From: Halocalculus aciditolerans
GTDB lineage: Archaea; Halobacteriota; Halobacteria; Halobacteriales; Halobacteriaceae
Assembly (NCBI RefSeq): GCF_014647475.1
Contig: NZ_BMPG01000002.1
Span: 62,001-126,000 of the forward strand
Reading direction: 5' to 3'
Length of the DNA stretch: 64,000 bases
Part shown: positions 43,274-51,807 of the stretch, piece after piece
Layout: every line of letters starts with the position of its first letter
How positions within the stretch are numbered: the first letter of the stretch is position 1
The notes under the pieces: model-generated
Told to the model about the DNA's origin: nothing
Database searches by the model: none
The model's input: only the letters and a program-made list of their open reading frames with translations
Made by a program: the position numbers and the translations under genes

Positions 43274-44391
43274 CACCACGTCCCGTGGAACGTATCGAAC
43301 TGGAGTTCGTCGAGCGGCTTCTCGCCGATGGCGATCTCGTACTCGCCGGGCGTGAGCATCGGCTTGTGGAAGCGCGGGCCGTCGTCGGTCGTGATGCGCG
43401 GACAGCCCGTGTTCACGAAGGCGTCCATGTCGAAGTTCCTCAACCTATCCGGGGTGACCTCGTCCATCGTGATGAGGTAGGCGTTCTCGTTGTTCTCCAC
43501 GATTTCCTCGGCCTGGTCCCAGCGGCCCTGGCCGATCTTCGTGCAGAAGATGACGCCCCACTTTTCCACGTCCTGCTGCATCGCCTTGTGGACGGAGGCG
43601 TAGCGCTGCTTGATGAACTGCTCCGTGTCGGCGATGGTGACGACGTTGTTGACGGGGTCGGCGATGACGACTTTCTTGTCGGGGTGTTCCATCGCGAGGC
43701 CGAGCGGGTGGAACTTCCCGCCGCCGACGTAGAGAATCTGGTCCGCGTCGACGTCCGCGCTCGCGTAGTTACACCCGAGCACCTGGCCCTCGTGGGTCAG
43801 GCGGTCGTCGCCCTTCCGGGTCTCGACGTCGAAGCCGCGGCCTTCCAGCCACTCCTTCATCTCGCCGAACTTGTTCATGTGCTGGGCGGTCGTGACGAGG
43901 CCGACCTTACCCGTTTCGAGCTCGTCGAGCGACTGCTCCATGATGGGCTCGACGTCGACGTTCGAGAAGAGCGGGACGTAGAGAATCTTGTCCGACTCCT
44001 TCATCGGCGAGTGCCCGAAGTGGACGAAGACGTCCGTGCGCCGCATCATGAACGTGTCGAGGTCGCACGCGCCGTAACACGGCTGCCCCGAGATCATCAC
44101 GCGAACGCCCTCGGGGAGGATTTCGCGGAGGTCGTCGGCGACGGCGGGCGCGCGCCGCTTCAGGCCCTCGGGGAACTGGAGACCGACCTTCTCGGCGTCG
44201 CGTTCCTCCACCTTCTCGACGATTCGTTCGAGCTCGTAGTCCCACTCGCGGTCGTGTTTGAGGCTCAGCCCCGTGTTCCGGAGGTCCCCTTCGGACTGCG
44301 CGTCGTCCACCGCGTCCTGACCGGGGTGTCGCTGCCGGTCAGCCGTCTCCTGACCCGTCTGTCGATCCGGGTCAGCGGTCTCCTGACTCAT
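43273..44391 (-). CDS. dph2: diphthamide biosynthesis enzyme Dph2
   Basis: Radical-SAM-like 4Fe-4S enzyme adding the 3-amino-3-carboxypropyl group to the EF-2 histidine. 372 residues. The three cluster Cys are Cys105 (GQPCYGACD), Cys207 (LGCNYA) and Cys330 (NTGCPRI). GGGKFHPLGLAM and the FCTKIGQGRWDQAEEI segments match the family. The N-terminal about 45 residues are a hydrophilic, low-complexity extension with an imperfect QETAD repeat. Hairpin with GAT loop follows the stop. Confidence 0.93.
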   Translation of the reverse strand: MSQETADPDRQTGQETADRQRHPGQDAVDDAQSEGDLRNTGLSLKHDREWDYELERIVEKVEERDAEKVGLQFPEGLKRRAPAVADDLREILPEGVRVMISGQPCYGACDLDTFMMRRTDVFVHFGHSPMKESDKILYVPLFSNVDVEPIMEQSLDELETGKVGLVTTAQHMNKFGEMKEWLEGRGFDVETRKGDDRLTHEGQVLGCNYASADVDADQILYVGGGKFHPLGLAMEHPDKKVVIADPVNNVVTIADTEQFIKQRYASVHKAMQQDVEKWGVIFCTKIGQGRWDQAEEIVENNENAYLITMDEVTPDRLRNFDMDAFVNTGCPRITTDDGPRFHKPMLTPGEYEIAIGEKPLDELQFDTFHGTW

Positions 44392-44505
44392 AGGCAGTCT
44401 TACCGACTACGGCCGTTTAACCCCCGCGGTCGGGGTAGTACGGTCGTGCGACGGCACCGCACGCCATCCGAAAACCCCTACTCCCTCCCGGCCGACGCCC
44501 CGCGT

Positions 44506-45339
44506 ATGGCAATCCACTCCGACTGGGGCGACTGGCTCCCCCGCGCCGTCGAGGACGCCGACCCCGACACCGTCGCCGTCTGGTACCTCGGCTGTAACGG
44601 CTTCGTCCTGAAGGGCAGCGAGGGCACGACGCTATTCATCGACCCCTACCTCGGGACGGGCGACCCGCCGCGAACAGTCAGAATGATCCCCGTCCCCTTT
44701 GACCCCGCGGACGTCGAGGAAGCAGACGCCGTCCTCGCGACGCACGAACACACCGACCACGTCCACGCCGACTCCCAGGGCCCCATCCTCGCGAACACGG
44801 ACGCGACGTTCTACGGGTCTGACGCGAGCGTCGGCGTCACCCAGGACGAAGGCTGGATCGAGGAGTACGACCTCACGACAGACCAGTTCGAGACCGTGAT
44901 GCCGGGAACCTCGTTCGACGTCGGCGAGTTCACCGTGCACGTCGAAGTCGCGCACGACCCGGACGCCGCCGGCCCCGTCTCCTTCGTCATCGAACACGAC
45001 GCGGGCACCTTCTTCCACGGCGGCGATACGAAGCCGACCGAGGACTTCGAAGCCATCGGCGAGACCTACGACATCGACCTCGGTGTCCTCGCGTTCGGCA
45101 CTGTCGGAAACATCCCCGATAAGGAAACCCGAGAGCCGAAGGTCACGAAGTGGTACAACGACGAGAACCAAGTCGTCGAGGCCGCCTCGGCGCTCCGGTT
45201 CGACCGCCTCCTCCCGACGCACTTCGACATGTGGAAGGGCCTCACCGCCGACCCGAAAGCCCTCCACCACCACGCCGCCTCCTTCGACTACCCCCGCCGA
45301 CTCGACGTCGTCGAAATCGGCGACCGCGTCGACCTCTAA
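44506..45339 (+). CDS. metallo-beta-lactamase-fold hydrolase (UlaG-like)
   Basis: 277 residues. LFIDPYLGTGDPP, the metal motif THEHTDHVHAD (HxHxDH), HDAGTFFHGGDTKP and LPTHFDMWKG contain the ligand residues of the fold. The arrangement resembles UlaG-type (L-ascorbate-6-phosphate lactonase) proteins, but the substrate cannot be told. It starts with ATG at 44506. Confidence 0.8.
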   Translation: MAIHSDWGDWLPRAVEDADPDTVAVWYLGCNGFVLKGSEGTTLFIDPYLGTGDPPRTVRMIPVPFDPADVEEADAVLATHEHTDHVHADSQGPILANTDATFYGSDASVGVTQDEGWIEEYDLTTDQFETVMPGTSFDVGEFTVHVEVAHDPDAAGPVSFVIEHDAGTFFHGGDTKPTEDFEAIGETYDIDLGVLAFGTVGNIPDKETREPKVTKWYNDENQVVEAASALRFDRLLPTHFDMWKGLTADPKALHHHAASFDYPRRLDVVEIGDRVDL

Positions 45340-45423
45340 CCCGACCAGTTCCTCCTTCTCACGGCCACTCAGGTCCGAGACGGCACCCCGTCCGCGTCCG
45401 AGACGCTGGCCGCGTCCGTGCCG

Positions 45424-45573
45424 CGCCCGGTAGTTTTCACCGGGCGACCTACTCGGAGGGAATCCCTTATCCGAGTGGGAGGCCTTCCAGACGATAGCGA
45501 CACGGTTCCGGTACGACCCGGTTCGGCAGACGGGTCGATTCCGATGCGACCCGGCCGGCTTGGTGGGCCGGCC
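45424..45573. promoter_or_regulatory. structured leader before kaiC-like gene
   Basis: Several inverted repeats in the 250-bp gap: CGCCCGGT-agttttc-ACCGGGCG (45424-45446), ACTCGGA/TCCGAGT (45451-45476), GGGTCG/CGACCC (around 45534-45552) and GGCCGGC-ttggtgg-GCCGGCC (45553-45573), the last only 13 nt before the ATG. A TATA-like CCTTATCC near 45464 would give a 5' leader of about 95 nt, unusual among the leaderless genes here. Confidence 0.5.
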
Positions 45574-45586
45574 GTTCCCCCCAACT

Positions 45587-47068
45587 ATGACGACTGACGA
45601 CAATCGCGGCGTGTTCGAGACGCGTGTACAGACTGGCGTTCCCGGGCTCGACCGAGTGGTCGGCGGCGGCTACATCCCCGGACGGAGCTACATGATTCGC
45701 GGGAAGCCCGGCGCGGGGAAGACGCTCGCCGGCGTCCACTTCCTGCTCTCCGGCGACCCCGCGGACGCGCTCTTCGTGAACCTCGGCGAACCCGAACACG
45801 ACGTGAAGCGGGACGCCGAGAACTTCGGCCTCGACCTCGACGGCGTCGCCTTCCTCGACCTCAGCCCCTCCGCCGACTCCTTCACCGAATCGCAGTCCTA
45901 CGACATCTTCCCCGCCGACGAAGTCGAGACCGGCGGCATCACCGAACGCATCGTCGACGCCGTCCGCGAACACGAGCCCGAGCGGGTGTTCGTCGACCCG
46001 ATGACGCAGTTCCGCTACCTCGCCCCCGACGACTACCAGTTCAGAGAGCAAGTGCTCTCCTTCCTCCAGTTCCTCAAAGAGGAGGACTGCACGACGCTCT
46101 TCACGAGTCAGAACACGGCGGCGACGCCGGACGACGACCTCCAGTTCATGAGCGACGGCATCGTCCACCTCGACCACGACTCGGAACGCCGGAACCTCCG
46201 CGTGACGAAGTTCCGCGGCTCCGAGTTCGAAGGCGGCGACCACGCCGTCCGCATCAGCGACGACGGCATGCGGGTCTACCCGCGCCTCCGCCCGGACGAG
46301 TACCAGAGCGAGTTCGACCCGGCGAGCGTCCCCTCCGGCATCCCGGAGATGGACGCGCTCCTACACGGCGGCCTCGAACGCGGCACGGTCTCCATCATCT
46401 CCGGCCCCTCCGGCGTCGGGAAGACGACGACCGGCGCGCAGTTCATGAAGGAGGCCGCGGGCCGCGGCGAGCGCTCCGTCATCTACATGTTCGAGGAGTC
46501 GGAGCAGACGTTCCTCCAGCGGTGCAGCGCCATCAACATCCCCGTCGAGGCGATGATTGAACGCGGCACGCTCGAACTGAAGGAGATCGAGGCGCTCGAA
46601 CGGTCCGCGCCCGAGTTCGCGAACGACGTCCGCTACGAGGTCGAAGAGAACGGCGCGGACATCGTGATGATCGACGGCATCCAGGGCTACCGGCTCGCCG
46701 TCCACGGCGAGGAAGAGGAACTCACGAACGAGATTCACGCCCTCGGCCGCTACCTCAAGAACATGGGGGTGACGACGATTCTCGTCTCCGAAATCGCCGA
46801 CATCACCGGGCAGTTCCAGGCGACGGAGGTGAACGTCTCCTACATCGCGGACAACATCGTCTTCCTCCGCTACCTCGAGTTCGACGGCGAACTCAGGAAG
46901 GCCATCGGCGTGCTGAAGAAGCGCGCGAGCGACTTCGAACGGAACCTCCGGGAGTACGAGATCACCCAGCACGGGATTCGCGTCGGCGACCAGCTGACCA
47001 ACCTCCAGGGTATCCTCTCGGGCACGCCGGAGTGGACCGACGATGATGAGTTCGACGAACGCGACTGA
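45587..47068 (+). CDS. KaiC-like two-domain ATPase
   Basis: 493 residues, two RecA-like domains. First Walker A GKPGAGKT (39-46), LFVNLGEPEHDVKRDAENFG, VDPMTQFRYL; second Walker A GPSGVGKT (273-280), YMFEESEQTFL, DIVMIDGIQ. The doubled RecA architecture is that of circadian KaiC and of haloarchaeal KaiC-like signalling ATPases; phosphorylation and clock function are not shown here. There is no KaiA or KaiB gene nearby. The reading frame of the histidine kinase starts 26 nt before its end, so the two are translated from one mRNA. Confidence 0.88.
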   Translation: MTTDDNRGVFETRVQTGVPGLDRVVGGGYIPGRSYMIRGKPGAGKTLAGVHFLLSGDPADALFVNLGEPEHDVKRDAENFGLDLDGVAFLDLSPSADSFTESQSYDIFPADEVETGGITERIVDAVREHEPERVFVDPMTQFRYLAPDDYQFREQVLSFLQFLKEEDCTTLFTSQNTAATPDDDLQFMSDGIVHLDHDSERRNLRVTKFRGSEFEGGDHAVRISDDGMRVYPRLRPDEYQSEFDPASVPSGIPEMDALLHGGLERGTVSIISGPSGVGKTTTGAQFMKEAAGRGERSVIYMFEESEQTFLQRCSAINIPVEAMIERGTLELKEIEALERSAPEFANDVRYEVEENGADIVMIDGIQGYRLAVHGEEEELTNEIHALGRYLKNMGVTTILVSEIADITGQFQATEVNVSYIADNIVFLRYLEFDGELRKAIGVLKKRASDFERNLREYEITQHGIRVGDQLTNLQGILSGTPEWTDDDEFDERD

Positions 47069-48509
47069 GTCGACCCCGCTCGGGGGGTCGCCGCGCGTCC
47101 GCCTCGCCGTCCGCCACGACCGCAACCGCCGGATGCTCGCCGACCGCCTGAGCGACCGCTACGACGTCGCGACCGGCGGCGACCTCTCCGCCGGCTCCCT
47201 CGACCTCCTCGTCGTCGACGCGCACACGCTCGAACGCCGATTCGACGACCTCGCGTCGCTCAAAGAGGCGGGCGACGCGACCTTCCTCCCCGTCCTCCTC
47301 CTGCTCGGCCGACGCGGCCCGGACCGCGTCCCCGAGAAAGCCTGGGAGGTCGCGGACGACGTCGTCCACGCGCCCGTCCGGCAGGGCGAACTCGGCACGC
47401 GCATCGAGAACCTCCTCGAACGCCGCGGGCTCAGCCTCCAGTTGAAACGCGAACGCGACCGGAGCGAACGGCGGTTCCGCGCGCTCTTCGAATCCGCGCC
47501 CGACCCCGTCGTCGTCACCGACCGCGACGGCACGATCACGGAGACGAACGCGGCGTTCGCGGAGACGTTCGACGTCCCGGTCGGCGCGGCCGAGGGCGAG
47601 ACCTTCCGCTCGCTCGACGTCGACTGCGCCGACGAAGACGTGCTCGTCCCCGAGAACGGCGAACTCGACCCGCTCACCGAACCCGTCCGCTGGCGCGTCG
47701 CCGGCGACGAACTCGTCACCGAACTCAACGCCGCGCTCGTCGAAGGCGACGACGACACCGCGACCGAATGGATCGGCGTCTTCCGCGACGTGACGGACCT
47801 CGTCGAACGCGAAGCCGAACTCGAACGGCAGAACGACCGCCTCGAAACCTTCGCGTCCACCGTCGCCCACGACCTGAAAAACCCGCTCGGCCTCGTCTCC
47901 GGCTTCCTCGAACTCGCCGAGGAGACCGGGAGCGACGAACACCTCCGCGACGCCGCCGACGAACTCGACCGGATGGCCGCCCTCATCGACGACGTCCTCG
48001 CGCTCGCCCGACAGGGCGCGACCGTCGAAGACCCCCAGCCCGTCGACCTCCGAACCGCCGTCGAAGACGCCTGGCGGCGCATCGACACCCCGCACGCCCG
48101 CCTCGACGTCAACTCCACCCACGCGCTCCTCGCCGACTCCCGCCGCTTCGACGAACTCCTCCAGAACCTCCTCGCCAACGCCGTCGAACACGGCGGCGAC
48201 GACGTCACCGTCACCGTCGGCGCGCTACGAGGGGGTCCCGAGGCGGCTGACGCGACGGCTCGCACGGATACCTCCCCGGCTGGCGCGTCGACTCGGACGG
48301 GCTTCTACGTCGCGGACGACGGCCCCGGCGTTCCGGAGAGCCTCCGCGGCGAAATCTTCGACGCGGGCGTGTCCACGGGCGAGGACGGAACCGGATTCGG
48401 GCTCGCCATCGTCGGCGAAATCGCCGACGGCCACGGCTGGGACGTCCACCTGGAGGAGTCCGCGTCCGGCGGCGCGCGCTTCGAAATCACCGGCGTCGAC
48501 GAACCCTGA
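47043..48509 (+). CDS. PAS-domain histidine kinase with receiver-like N-terminus
   Basis: 488 residues. Residues 18-125 resemble a receiver domain (LDLLVVDAHTLERRF with Asp59; no clear Lys). PAS domain follows (139-255, RALFESAPDPVVVTDRDGTITETNAAFAETF), then HisKA with phosphorylated His276 in TFASTVAHDLKNPLG, and HATPase_c (LLQNLLANAVEHGGDDV, YVADDGPGVPESLRGEIFDAGVSTGEDGTGFGLAIVGEIADGHG). It is cytoplasmic. It overlaps the KaiC-like gene, hinting that the two proteins work together; no response regulator gene is adjacent. Confidence 0.9.
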   Translation: MMSSTNATESTPLGGSPRVRLAVRHDRNRRMLADRLSDRYDVATGGDLSAGSLDLLVVDAHTLERRFDDLASLKEAGDATFLPVLLLLGRRGPDRVPEKAWEVADDVVHAPVRQGELGTRIENLLERRGLSLQLKRERDRSERRFRALFESAPDPVVVTDRDGTITETNAAFAETFDVPVGAAEGETFRSLDVDCADEDVLVPENGELDPLTEPVRWRVAGDELVTELNAALVEGDDDTATEWIGVFRDVTDLVEREAELERQNDRLETFASTVAHDLKNPLGLVSGFLELAEETGSDEHLRDAADELDRMAALIDDVLALARQGATVEDPQPVDLRTAVEDAWRRIDTPHARLDVNSTHALLADSRRFDELLQNLLANAVEHGGDDVTVTVGALRGGPEAADATARTDTSPAGASTRTGFYVADDGPGVPESLRGEIFDAGVSTGEDGTGFGLAIVGEIADGHGWDVHLEESASGGARFEITGVDEP

Positions 48510-48627
48510 CGCGAGGGGGTTCTCGGAAACGTCGACCTCGACATCTCGTCTGAGTGAGTCTGCTTATCTGAATACTCCTCGCCGTCGAAGCGTAATACCT
48601 GAATCCGTCCCGGTGGTAGGCGTCGTC

Positions 48628-49032
48628 GTGACTTCCGAACCGTTCGCCTACGAGTGTGAATTGGACGTCCGGTACAGCGACCTCGACACGGTCGGTATCG
48701 TGAACAACGCGGTCTACGTGACCTTCCTCGAAGAAGCCCGGACGCGATTCCTGCGGGACGAACTCGGCGTCGTCGTCGAGTCCACGGACCAGGTGCTCGC
48801 GCACCTCGATATGGACTTCGAACGGCCGATTCACGGGCAGGACGGCGTGTCTGCGGGCGTGCGCGTCGAGAGCGTCGGGTCGTCGAGCTACACGCTCTCC
48901 TACGAGCTCCGCTGGCAGGGCGACGTCGTCGCGACCGCGGAGACCGTACAGGTAGTCGTGGACGACGACGGCCGGCCGCGCGACGTTCCCGAGCCGTGGC
49001 GTGACGCGCTCGACGAACACGTCGTTCAGTAA
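48628..49032 (+). CDS. 4HBT-type acyl-CoA thioesterase
   Basis: 134 residues, start GTG at 48628 (a longer frame begins at 48613). RYSDLDTVGIVNNAVYVTFLEEARTRFL carries the hotdog-fold signature (Asp-x-x-Gly-x-Val-Asn-Asn). 4HBT thioesterases hydrolyse aromatic or short-chain acyl-CoA. A role as DHNA-CoA thioesterase (the missing step in the men pathway of this window) is possible but only an inference. TATA-like AATACC about 30 nt upstream. Confidence 0.8.
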   Translation: MTSEPFAYECELDVRYSDLDTVGIVNNAVYVTFLEEARTRFLRDELGVVVESTDQVLAHLDMDFERPIHGQDGVSAGVRVESVGSSSYTLSYELRWQGDVVATAETVQVVVDDDGRPRDVPEPWRDALDEHVVQ

Positions 49033-49078
49033 ACGCGAAGCGGTAGAACATTTACGCGCGCGGCGAGAACAACGGGAT

Positions 49079-49819
49079 ATGGCCGACTCCACGACGACGG
49101 TTCGCGTGGACCCCCACGTCCACTCGGACGGCTCGTACGACGGCCACGAGCCCGTCGAACTTCTCTTAGAACACGCGGCAGACGTCGGTCTCGACGCCGT
49201 CGTCGTCACCGACCACGACGACATCGACGAATCCCTCCGCGCCGCCGATCTCGCCAGCGACTACGGACTGCTCGGCATCCCCGGCGTCGAGGTCTCCACG
49301 GCGCACGGCCACCTGCTCGCCGTCGGCGTCGAAGAGTGCCCGCCGAAGGGCGAACCGCTCGCCGCGACCGTCGACCACGTCCACGGGCAGGGCGGTGCCG
49401 CCATCGTCGCCCACCCCTTCCAGCGGACGCGCCACGGCGTCCGACGCCGGAACCTCGTCGGTTGCCCCGCCGACGCCCTCGAAGTCTTCAACTCGATGCT
49501 CTTCACGGGCTACCGGAACCGGAAGGCCGCCGCGTTCGCCACGAAACACGACTACGGCTCCGTCGCCGGGAGCGACGCGCACTTCCTCGGGAACGTCGGC
49601 CGCGCCTACACCGAGGTCGACGCCCCCGCCAGCGACGTCTCCGCGGACGCCGTCGTCGACGCCATCGCGGACGGCGACACCCGCATCCGCGGGAGACGCA
49701 CGCCAATCCATCGCTCCGCCGTCCAGTACGCCGCGGGCGCGGTCAAGAAGTCCGCCTACACCTTCACGCGGCGCGCCCCCTACGTCCCCGCGTGGCCCGC
49801 GAGCTACCGCACCGACTAG
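49079..49819 (+). CDS. PHP-domain phosphoesterase (second copy)
   Basis: 246 residues, paralogous to the protein at 28410. DPHVHSDGSYDGHEP, VVVTDHDDIDE, GIPGVEVSTAHGHLLAVG, AHPFQRTRHGV and SDAHFLG carry the PHP metal-binding His/Asp residues. The C-terminal region adds about 30 basic-aromatic residues (KKSAYTFTRRAPYVPAWPASY) absent from the first copy. TATA-like TTTACG 28 nt upstream. Confidence 0.83.
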   Translation: MADSTTTVRVDPHVHSDGSYDGHEPVELLLEHAADVGLDAVVVTDHDDIDESLRAADLASDYGLLGIPGVEVSTAHGHLLAVGVEECPPKGEPLAATVDHVHGQGGAAIVAHPFQRTRHGVRRRNLVGCPADALEVFNSMLFTGYRNRKAAAFATKHDYGSVAGSDAHFLGNVGRAYTEVDAPASDVSADAVVDAIADGDTRIRGRRTPIHRSAVQYAAGAVKKSAYTFTRRAPYVPAWPASYRTD

Positions 49820-49862
49820 GGCCGTCCGAGCCTTTACCTACGAGAGCGACCCACTCGTCTCC

Positions 49863-50399
49863 GTGCAGTCTGTCGCCGTCACCGCGCCCGCTGACCTCGC
49901 CGACTGGGCGGCCGCCATCTCCCCAGAACTCGTCGCGAGCGACGGGCTCACCGTCGACCTCGACGCCGTGGCGTTCGAAACGTCGACGCGCGCGAAACGC
50001 CGCGCCGGCGCGTGCACCTACCAGCGCCCGAGCGACGCCGCCGTCGGCACGCCAATCGACGACCCGCCGTCGGTCGAGATTCGACTCACGTGGGCCGCGT
50101 GGGAGGAACTCGGCGTCGACGCGATGCGCGACGTCCTCCGCCACGAACTCCTCCACGCCGAACAAGTACAGGCCTACGGGACGACGACCCACGGCCCCGC
50201 GTTCGAAGCGCGCGCCGACGAGCTCGGCGTCCCGCTCACCTGCGAGCGGTTCGCCGCCCCGAACTACCGCCTCACCTGCACGGCGTGCGACGCCGTCGTC
50301 GCCGAACGCTACCGGCGGAGCAAACTCGTCTCGCAGTCCGAAAAGTATCGGTCGTCGTGCTGTCAGGCCGGCATCGACGTCGAAACCTGTCAGCGGTAG
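49863..50399 (+). CDS. SprT-like zinc metalloprotease
   Basis: 178 residues, GTG start. HExxH occurs in LRHELLHAEQ (His94, Glu95, His98) with a third ligand His110 in THGPAFEARA. A C-terminal zinc ribbon (CTAC ... SCC) is present. SprT/Spartan-like proteases cleave DNA-protein crosslinks in eukaryotes; the archaeal function is presumed similar but not proven. It is convergent and overlaps the DUF7521-like gene by 10 nt. Confidence 0.82.
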   Translation: MQSVAVTAPADLADWAAAISPELVASDGLTVDLDAVAFETSTRAKRRAGACTYQRPSDAAVGTPIDDPPSVEIRLTWAAWEELGVDAMRDVLRHELLHAEQVQAYGTTTHGPAFEARADELGVPLTCERFAAPNYRLTCTACDAVVAERYRRSKLVSQSEKYRSSCCQAGIDVETCQR

Positions 50400-50671
50400 A
50401 GGGAGGCGTAGAGCATGCTGAAGCCGACGAGGAACGGAATCGTCTTCGCGATTTCGAAGTATATCGTGTACTCGCCGAGCGTCGCGCCCATGTTCGTCAT
50501 CGCCGCTCCCATGCTGATGAACGCGAACCCGACGAACGCGTACTCCAAGCGCTTCGACTGATGCGTGCGGTACGCGCGGTAGCTCACGACCGTCAGGCCG
50601 AGCGCCGTTCCGAACACCGCGACGCGGAGCACGCCCAACACGACGTCCGCCGCCGTCACACCCCCCATCAT
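50390..50671 (-). CDS. DUF7521-like membrane protein
   Basis: 93 residues with three hydrophobic segments. LTVVSYRAYRTHQSKRLEYAFVGFAFISMGAAM is the family-like loop between helices 1 and 2. Its ATG overlaps the stop of the upstream HTH gene (ATGA), a pairing common in haloarchaea where the HTH protein and DUF7521 protein occur together. Function is unknown. Confidence 0.65.
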   Translation of the reverse strand: MMGGVTAADVVLGVLRVAVFGTALGLTVVSYRAYRTHQSKRLEYAFVGFAFISMGAAMTNMGATLGEYTIYFEIAKTIPFLVGFSMLYASLYR

Positions 50672-51015
50672 CTGTCAGAGAGCTCCCGCCAGAGACCGGC
50701 GAACCGCTCCGCGGCTGACTCCCGTCGATACACGTCGACTTCGAACGCTCCATCCGCGAGCTTGATAACGGTGCTGTCGAAGTTGCATTCGTAGACCTTG
50801 TAGTGGTTCCCGTCGCTCGCTGGCTCCGTCCGGGAGACGACGAGGTCGAGCTCCTCCAGCGTGTCGAGTCGTCGGTAGACGGTCGGGAGCGAGAGGTCCA
50901 TGGTGTCGGCGAGGTCCTTCGCCGACCGCGGCGTCTCGTCGAGTCGCGCCAGGACCTCGCGGACACTCTCGTCCGCCAGGGCTTGCAGGACGTCGGCCTG
51001 GTCGCTCCCGGTCAC
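50668..51015 (-). CDS. ArsR-like winged-helix regulator
   Basis: 115 residues from the GTG at 51015; a TATA-like GTATAAAG lies 26 nt upstream, so leaderless. VLQALADESVREVLARLDETPRSAKDLADTMDLSLPTVYRRLDTLEELDLVV is a clean wHTH, followed by a beta wing and SDGNHYKVYECNFDSTVIKL. Overlap with the DUF7521-like gene suggests it controls or senses something through that membrane partner. Confidence 0.8.
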   Translation of the reverse strand: MTGSDQADVLQALADESVREVLARLDETPRSAKDLADTMDLSLPTVYRRLDTLEELDLVVSRTEPASDGNHYKVYECNFDSTVIKLADGAFEVDVYRRESAAERFAGLWRELSDR

Positions 51016-51276
51016 GTCCACAGCGTGGCCCACGAGCCGTATAAAGATTCGCAGGTGCCGCTGGGACACACCACAAATAGATAGCGAACAAATATATCTC
51101 GACGGCGGAACCGAGCGGGTCGACGGGGCCGAATCATCGCCGTCGACAGACCGGCGCTCCGGGCCGCCACGGGCCGCGACGACCGCGGATCGCCACGACA
51201 GGAGTCGCCTCGTCGTGTTCTCACGCGGTGAAAACGCGCCTGTCGGTTCAAGTAACTGTACGATAGCCGTAGAGGT

Positions 51277-51807
51277 ATGGCAGGCCTCTGGGGGGCACCC
51301 GACCAGGCTGAACCGCAACGGAGCACCATCCCGATCGAGAAACTCATCGACGAGGCGTACGCGCCAGAGTTCGCGGAGACCGCCGAGCCGATGCAGCCGT
51401 CCACGCCCGGCGGCCACAGCGCCGACAACGCCGTCGCCGACGCCATCGCCGCCACCCTCGGTGACCGAAACGGCGACCTCGAGTTCGACGACGACCTCCT
51501 CAAAGAGAGCCTCGACGAACTCCTCCTCACGCTCGTCCTCCTCGAAGGCGACGGCATCCACGGGAAGGGCATGATCGAGAGCGTCGAACGCCTCTTCGAC
51601 GTCGGACTCAGTCCCGGCACCGTCTACCCGCAACTCCACGACCTCGAAGCCGACGGCGTCCTCGACGTCCACGAGATGGTTCGAACCAAGGAGTACGTCC
51701 CCGCTGACGACGACGAAGCGAAAGAACGCATCACCGCCGCGATGCACCAGCACCTCGCGCTCGGCGCGTTCTTCCGTGCCGCACTCGACCGTTACGAAGC
51801 CCAATAA
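51277..51807 (+). CDS. PadR-family transcriptional regulator
   Basis: 176 residues. The PadR wHTH begins about residue 85: LDELLLTLVLLEGDGIHGKGMIESVERLFDVGLSPGTVYPQLHDLEADGVLDVHEMVRTKEYVPAD. The first about 80 residues are an extra, acidic N-terminal region (PIEKLIDEAYAPEFAETAEP). PadR proteins are ligand-responsive repressors. It is divergent from the ArsR-like gene (intervening 260 bp), then followed by a long gene-poor stretch. Confidence 0.8.
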   Translation: MAGLWGAPDQAEPQRSTIPIEKLIDEAYAPEFAETAEPMQPSTPGGHSADNAVADAIAATLGDRNGDLEFDDDLLKESLDELLLTLVLLEGDGIHGKGMIESVERLFDVGLSPGTVYPQLHDLEADGVLDVHEMVRTKEYVPADDDEAKERITAAMHQHLALGAFFRAALDRYEAQ

